Below the pieces are notes generated by a model. The model saw only the letters and a list, made by a program, of their open reading frames with translations. It made no database searches and was not told the DNA's origin. From assembly GCA_045801465.1 (NCBI GenBank), contig JBJMSU010000141.1:1-7850 (forward strand): a DNA stretch of 7,850 nt, read 5' to 3'. This document shows positions 5,973-7,850 of the stretch, one piece after another (position 1 is the stretch's first letter; every line of letters begins with the position of its first letter). Origin of the DNA: DATFWC01 sp045801465. GTDB lineage: Bacteria > Pseudomonadota > Alphaproteobacteria > Rhizobiales > Xanthobacteraceae. The position numbers and the translations under genes are program-made.

Positions 5973-6872
5973 ATGAGTTGGCAATTCGAGCTCGTTGCCG
6001 GCCCTTACCAAGGCCCGACCGGCGGCGTCGTATGGGACGGCGCCGCCGTGCTGTTCACCGCGATCGACGAAGGCCGGCTGCTGCGCTTCGACCCGCAGCG
6101 GCGCGCCGTTCACGAGGTGCGGCGGCATCTCAATCGGGTGAACGGTCTCGCTCTCGGCCCGGGTGGAGAACTCTACGGCGCCCAGGAGGGCGGGCGGCGG
6201 CTGGTGGAATTCACCCCCGACGGGCGGCTCGTGGCTGTCGATGCGCTGCTCGACGGCAAGTATCACAATCAGCCGAGCGACCTCATCGTCGACCGGCAGC
6301 ACCGCATCTGGTTTACCGACCCGCATCATCCGGTGATCCCGTTCGGTCCGCAAATCTTCCCTCTGCTCGAGCATCAGTCGGTCTTGCGGCTCGAGCGGAA
6401 CGAGCGGCGGGCCTGGACGGCCGCGCGGATCACCTACGACACGGCGTGCCCGCGCGCGGTGCTGCTGTCGCGCGATGAAAAAATGCTTTACGTGGCCGAG
6501 GGCGAGCCGCGGCAGGGATTCGTGCGCGAGCTGCGCGGCTATCCGGTGCGCGAGGACGGCAGCGTCGGTCCCTATTCGGTGCTCCACACATTTGGGGCGG
6601 ATGCAAAGGGCGCGCACCGCGGCGTCGAAGGCATGTGCCTGGACGCGCAAGGCAATATCGTCGCCTGTGCCGGATGGCGGCAGAGCGGACCGGGACCGCT
6701 GATCTACGTCTTTGCTCCGAACGGTGCCGTGCTCGAGACTCACGCGATTCCGGGCGACCAGCCCAATCGCTGTTGCTTCGGCGGCCACGATCTCGATCTG
6801 CTCTACATCACGAGCGCGGACGGCCACCTGTATGAGGCGAGGACCGGACGGCGCGGCTATGCGAGGGTTTGA
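5973..6872 (+). CDS. SMP-30-like beta-propeller protein with altered metal site
   Basis: This 299-residue protein has the same propeller pattern as its upstream neighbour (VVWDGAAVLFTAI, RVNGLALGPGGELYGAQEGG, RIWFTDPHHP, KMLYVAEGEP, GVEGMCLDAQGNIV, DLLYITSADGHLYEA) and no signal peptide. Aligned by these motifs, all four usual active-site residues differ: Glu becomes G17 (GGVVWD for GEGPVWD), the first Asn becomes S102 (NQPSD for NSPND), the second Asn becomes R161 (CPRAVLLS for YPNGLAFS) and the Asp becomes E219 (GVEGM for VADGM). A normal SMP-30 metal site is therefore unlikely; it may have another chemistry, bind without catalysis, or assist its neighbour. The rest of the fold looks intact and the frame is unbroken, so it is not a decaying pseudogene. 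An AGGAG overlapping the previous stop codon (5959-5963) is the ribosome binding site, indicating translational coupling with the first SMP-30 gene. Family call is firm; function is open. Confidence 0.9.
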   Translation: MSWQFELVAGPYQGPTGGVVWDGAAVLFTAIDEGRLLRFDPQRRAVHEVRRHLNRVNGLALGPGGELYGAQEGGRRLVEFTPDGRLVAVDALLDGKYHNQPSDLIVDRQHRIWFTDPHHPVIPFGPQIFPLLEHQSVLRLERNERRAWTAARITYDTACPRAVLLSRDEKMLYVAEGEPRQGFVRELRGYPVREDGSVGPYSVLHTFGADAKGAHRGVEGMCLDAQGNIVACAGWRQSGPGPLIYVFAPNGAVLETHAIPGDQPNRCCFGGHDLDLLYITSADGHLYEARTGRRGYARV

Positions 6873-6932
6873 TACGACCTGATTCGAATAAGGCGCCGGC
6901 AACAACATCCAGCGGGAAGGGAAGCCATATCG

Positions 6933-7850
6933 ATGCATATGCGTTGGGCTGCAGCAGCTCTGTGCGTGCTCGTGGTTGCGCCGACGGCACGGGCGCAGGA
7001 TTATCCAAACCGATTCATTCGCGTGATCGTCGGGCCGGGGCCGGACATTCCGGCCCGATTGTTCGGGCCGAAGATCACCGAAGCGCTCGGCCAGCCGGTC
7101 GTGATCGAGCCGCGGCCGGGGGCCGGCGGCGTCATTGCCGCCCAGACGGTCGCGACGGCTGCCCCCGACGGCTACAGCCTGCTGCTGGCGACCGCGTCCT
7201 ATACGATCAACACGGCGCTGCATACGTTGCCCTACGACATGCGCAAGGATTTCGCACCGGTGGGGCTCGCGACGACGTCACCGTTCGTGCTGGTGGTGCA
7301 TCCGTCAGTCCCGGCCAACACGCTGCAGGAGCTGATCGCGTTGGCGCGCGCGCGGCCAGGCGGTCTCAACTACGCGTCTTCCGGGGTTGGCACGCCGCCG
7401 CACCTTGCCGGCGAGCTGTTCAAGACCATGGCGGGAATCGACGTCGTCCATGTTCCGTTCCGCGAAGCCAATTCCGCCCTCAATGCGGTGGTGAGCGGCG
7501 CCGTGCAGATGATGTTCTCGATCGCCTCGGTCACGCAGCCGCAGATCGCCGCCGGAACGGTGCGCGGGCTCGGCGTGACCACGCTCAAAACCTCGCCGCT
7601 CGTGCCCGATATGCCGGCGATTGCGCAATCCGGATTGCCGGGTTTCGAGGTCATCGGCTGGAACGGCTTCGTCGCCCCGGCCGGCACACCGGCGCCGATC
7701 GTGGCCAAGCTCAACGGCGCGCTTGCGCGCGGGCTCGACGACGCCGATCTGGGCAGGCGCCTGCAGGCGGCGGGCTACGAGCCGGCTGCGCACAACACGC
7801 CGGACGCGTTCGCCGCCTTCATCAAAGCCGATACGGAAAAATGGATCGGC
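6933..7850 (+). CDS. TctC/Bug-family substrate-binding protein, missing only its C-terminal end
   Basis: The frame is open from the ATG at 6933 to the last base of the window (306 codons, no stop), so the gene runs off the edge by perhaps a dozen residues. Residues 1-21 are a signal peptide (hydrophobic core AAAALCVLVVA, cleavage after ARA), giving a periplasmic protein. Family motifs follow: YPNRFIRVIVG (24-34), RPGAGG (61-66), PDGYSLLL (78-85), LNYASSGVGTPPHLAGELF (145-163), VVHVPF (171-176), the tail signature APAGTPAPIVAKLN (248-261) and EKW (302-304). The loop after the first strand reads GPGPD (34-38), four or so residues shorter than the common PF-x-AGG-xx-D form, and this loop normally lines the ligand pocket. 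A GGGAAGGGAAG ribosome binding site lies eight bases upstream of the start. It follows the SMP-30 pair by 60 bases and probably shares their operon, so it likely captures the substrate they process. No TctA or TctB membrane gene is in the window. Confidence 0.93.
   Translation, partial: MHMRWAAAALCVLVVAPTARAQDYPNRFIRVIVGPGPDIPARLFGPKITEALGQPVVIEPRPGAGGVIAAQTVATAAPDGYSLLLATASYTINTALHTLPYDMRKDFAPVGLATTSPFVLVVHPSVPANTLQELIALARARPGGLNYASSGVGTPPHLAGELFKTMAGIDVVHVPFREANSALNAVVSGAVQMMFSIASVTQPQIAAGTVRGLGVTTLKTSPLVPDMPAIAQSGLPGFEVIGWNGFVAPAGTPAPIVAKLNGALARGLDDADLGRRLQAAGYEPAAHNTPDAFAAFIKADTEKWIG

Noticed and set aside
5835..7223. A 462-codon minus-strand frame across the second SMP-30 gene and the start of tctC
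   Set aside because: It spans two well-supported plus-strand genes and the gap between them, has no ribosome binding site that I can see, and its product shows no family motif.

Overview
The window looks like chromosomal DNA from a GC-rich alphaproteobacterium, most likely of the Hyphomicrobiales (Bradyrhizobium / Rhodopseudomonas / Pseudolabrys type). The evidence is the strong G/C bias at third codon positions, a DUF2336 protein (a family found mainly in Alphaproteobacteria), a PAS_7-GGDEF-EAL signalling protein of a kind common in these genomes, and two separate Bug/TctC periplasmic binding proteins, a family that is greatly expanded in this group and in the Burkholderiales. The exact genus cannot be fixed from the window. 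I see no tRNA, rRNA, CRISPR array, insertion sequence, phage gene or integration scar.

Layout. (1) 1-395 (+): the C-terminal part of a TctC/Bug substrate-binding protein. (2) 396-614: an intergenic stretch with a heptamer-repeat hairpin just after the stop codon and a small inverted repeat in the leader of the next gene. (3) 615-3611 (+): a two-gene signalling unit, consisting of a small exported single-Cache protein and, 30 bases later, an 836-residue inner-membrane protein with a helical periplasmic sensor, HAMP, PAS_7, GGDEF and EAL. All diagnostic cyclase, phosphodiesterase and I-site residues are present, so it should make and/or degrade cyclic di-GMP. (4) 3630-4706 (-): a convergent DUF2336 protein of unknown function; a GC-rich hairpin lies across the 18-base gap between the two stop codons. 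(5) 4707-5069: a 363-base divergent intergenic region with a 13-bp palindrome and a near-consensus CtrA-type box. (6) 5070-7850 (+): a probable catabolic operon of two adjacent, divergent SMP-30/gluconolactonase-like proteins and a second TctC/Bug binding protein that runs off the right edge. The TctC reading frame is open from 6933 to the last base, so it has no stop codon in the window.

How the parts may work together. In the right-hand operon the exported TctC protein would capture a small carboxylate-type solute, and the cytoplasmic SMP-30 proteins may hydrolyse a lactone or similar ester derived from it. The first SMP-30 protein keeps the four expected metal/active-site residues, while the second has replaced all four, so the pair probably does not act as two equivalent enzymes. 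In the signalling unit the free Cache protein may present a ligand to the membrane-bound cyclic di-GMP enzyme. Neither proposal has been shown, and most of the window is ordinary alphaproteobacterial chromosome. The best candidates for something under-described are the split Cache/GGDEF-EAL pair and the active/altered SMP-30 pair with a Bug protein whose ligand loop is shortened.
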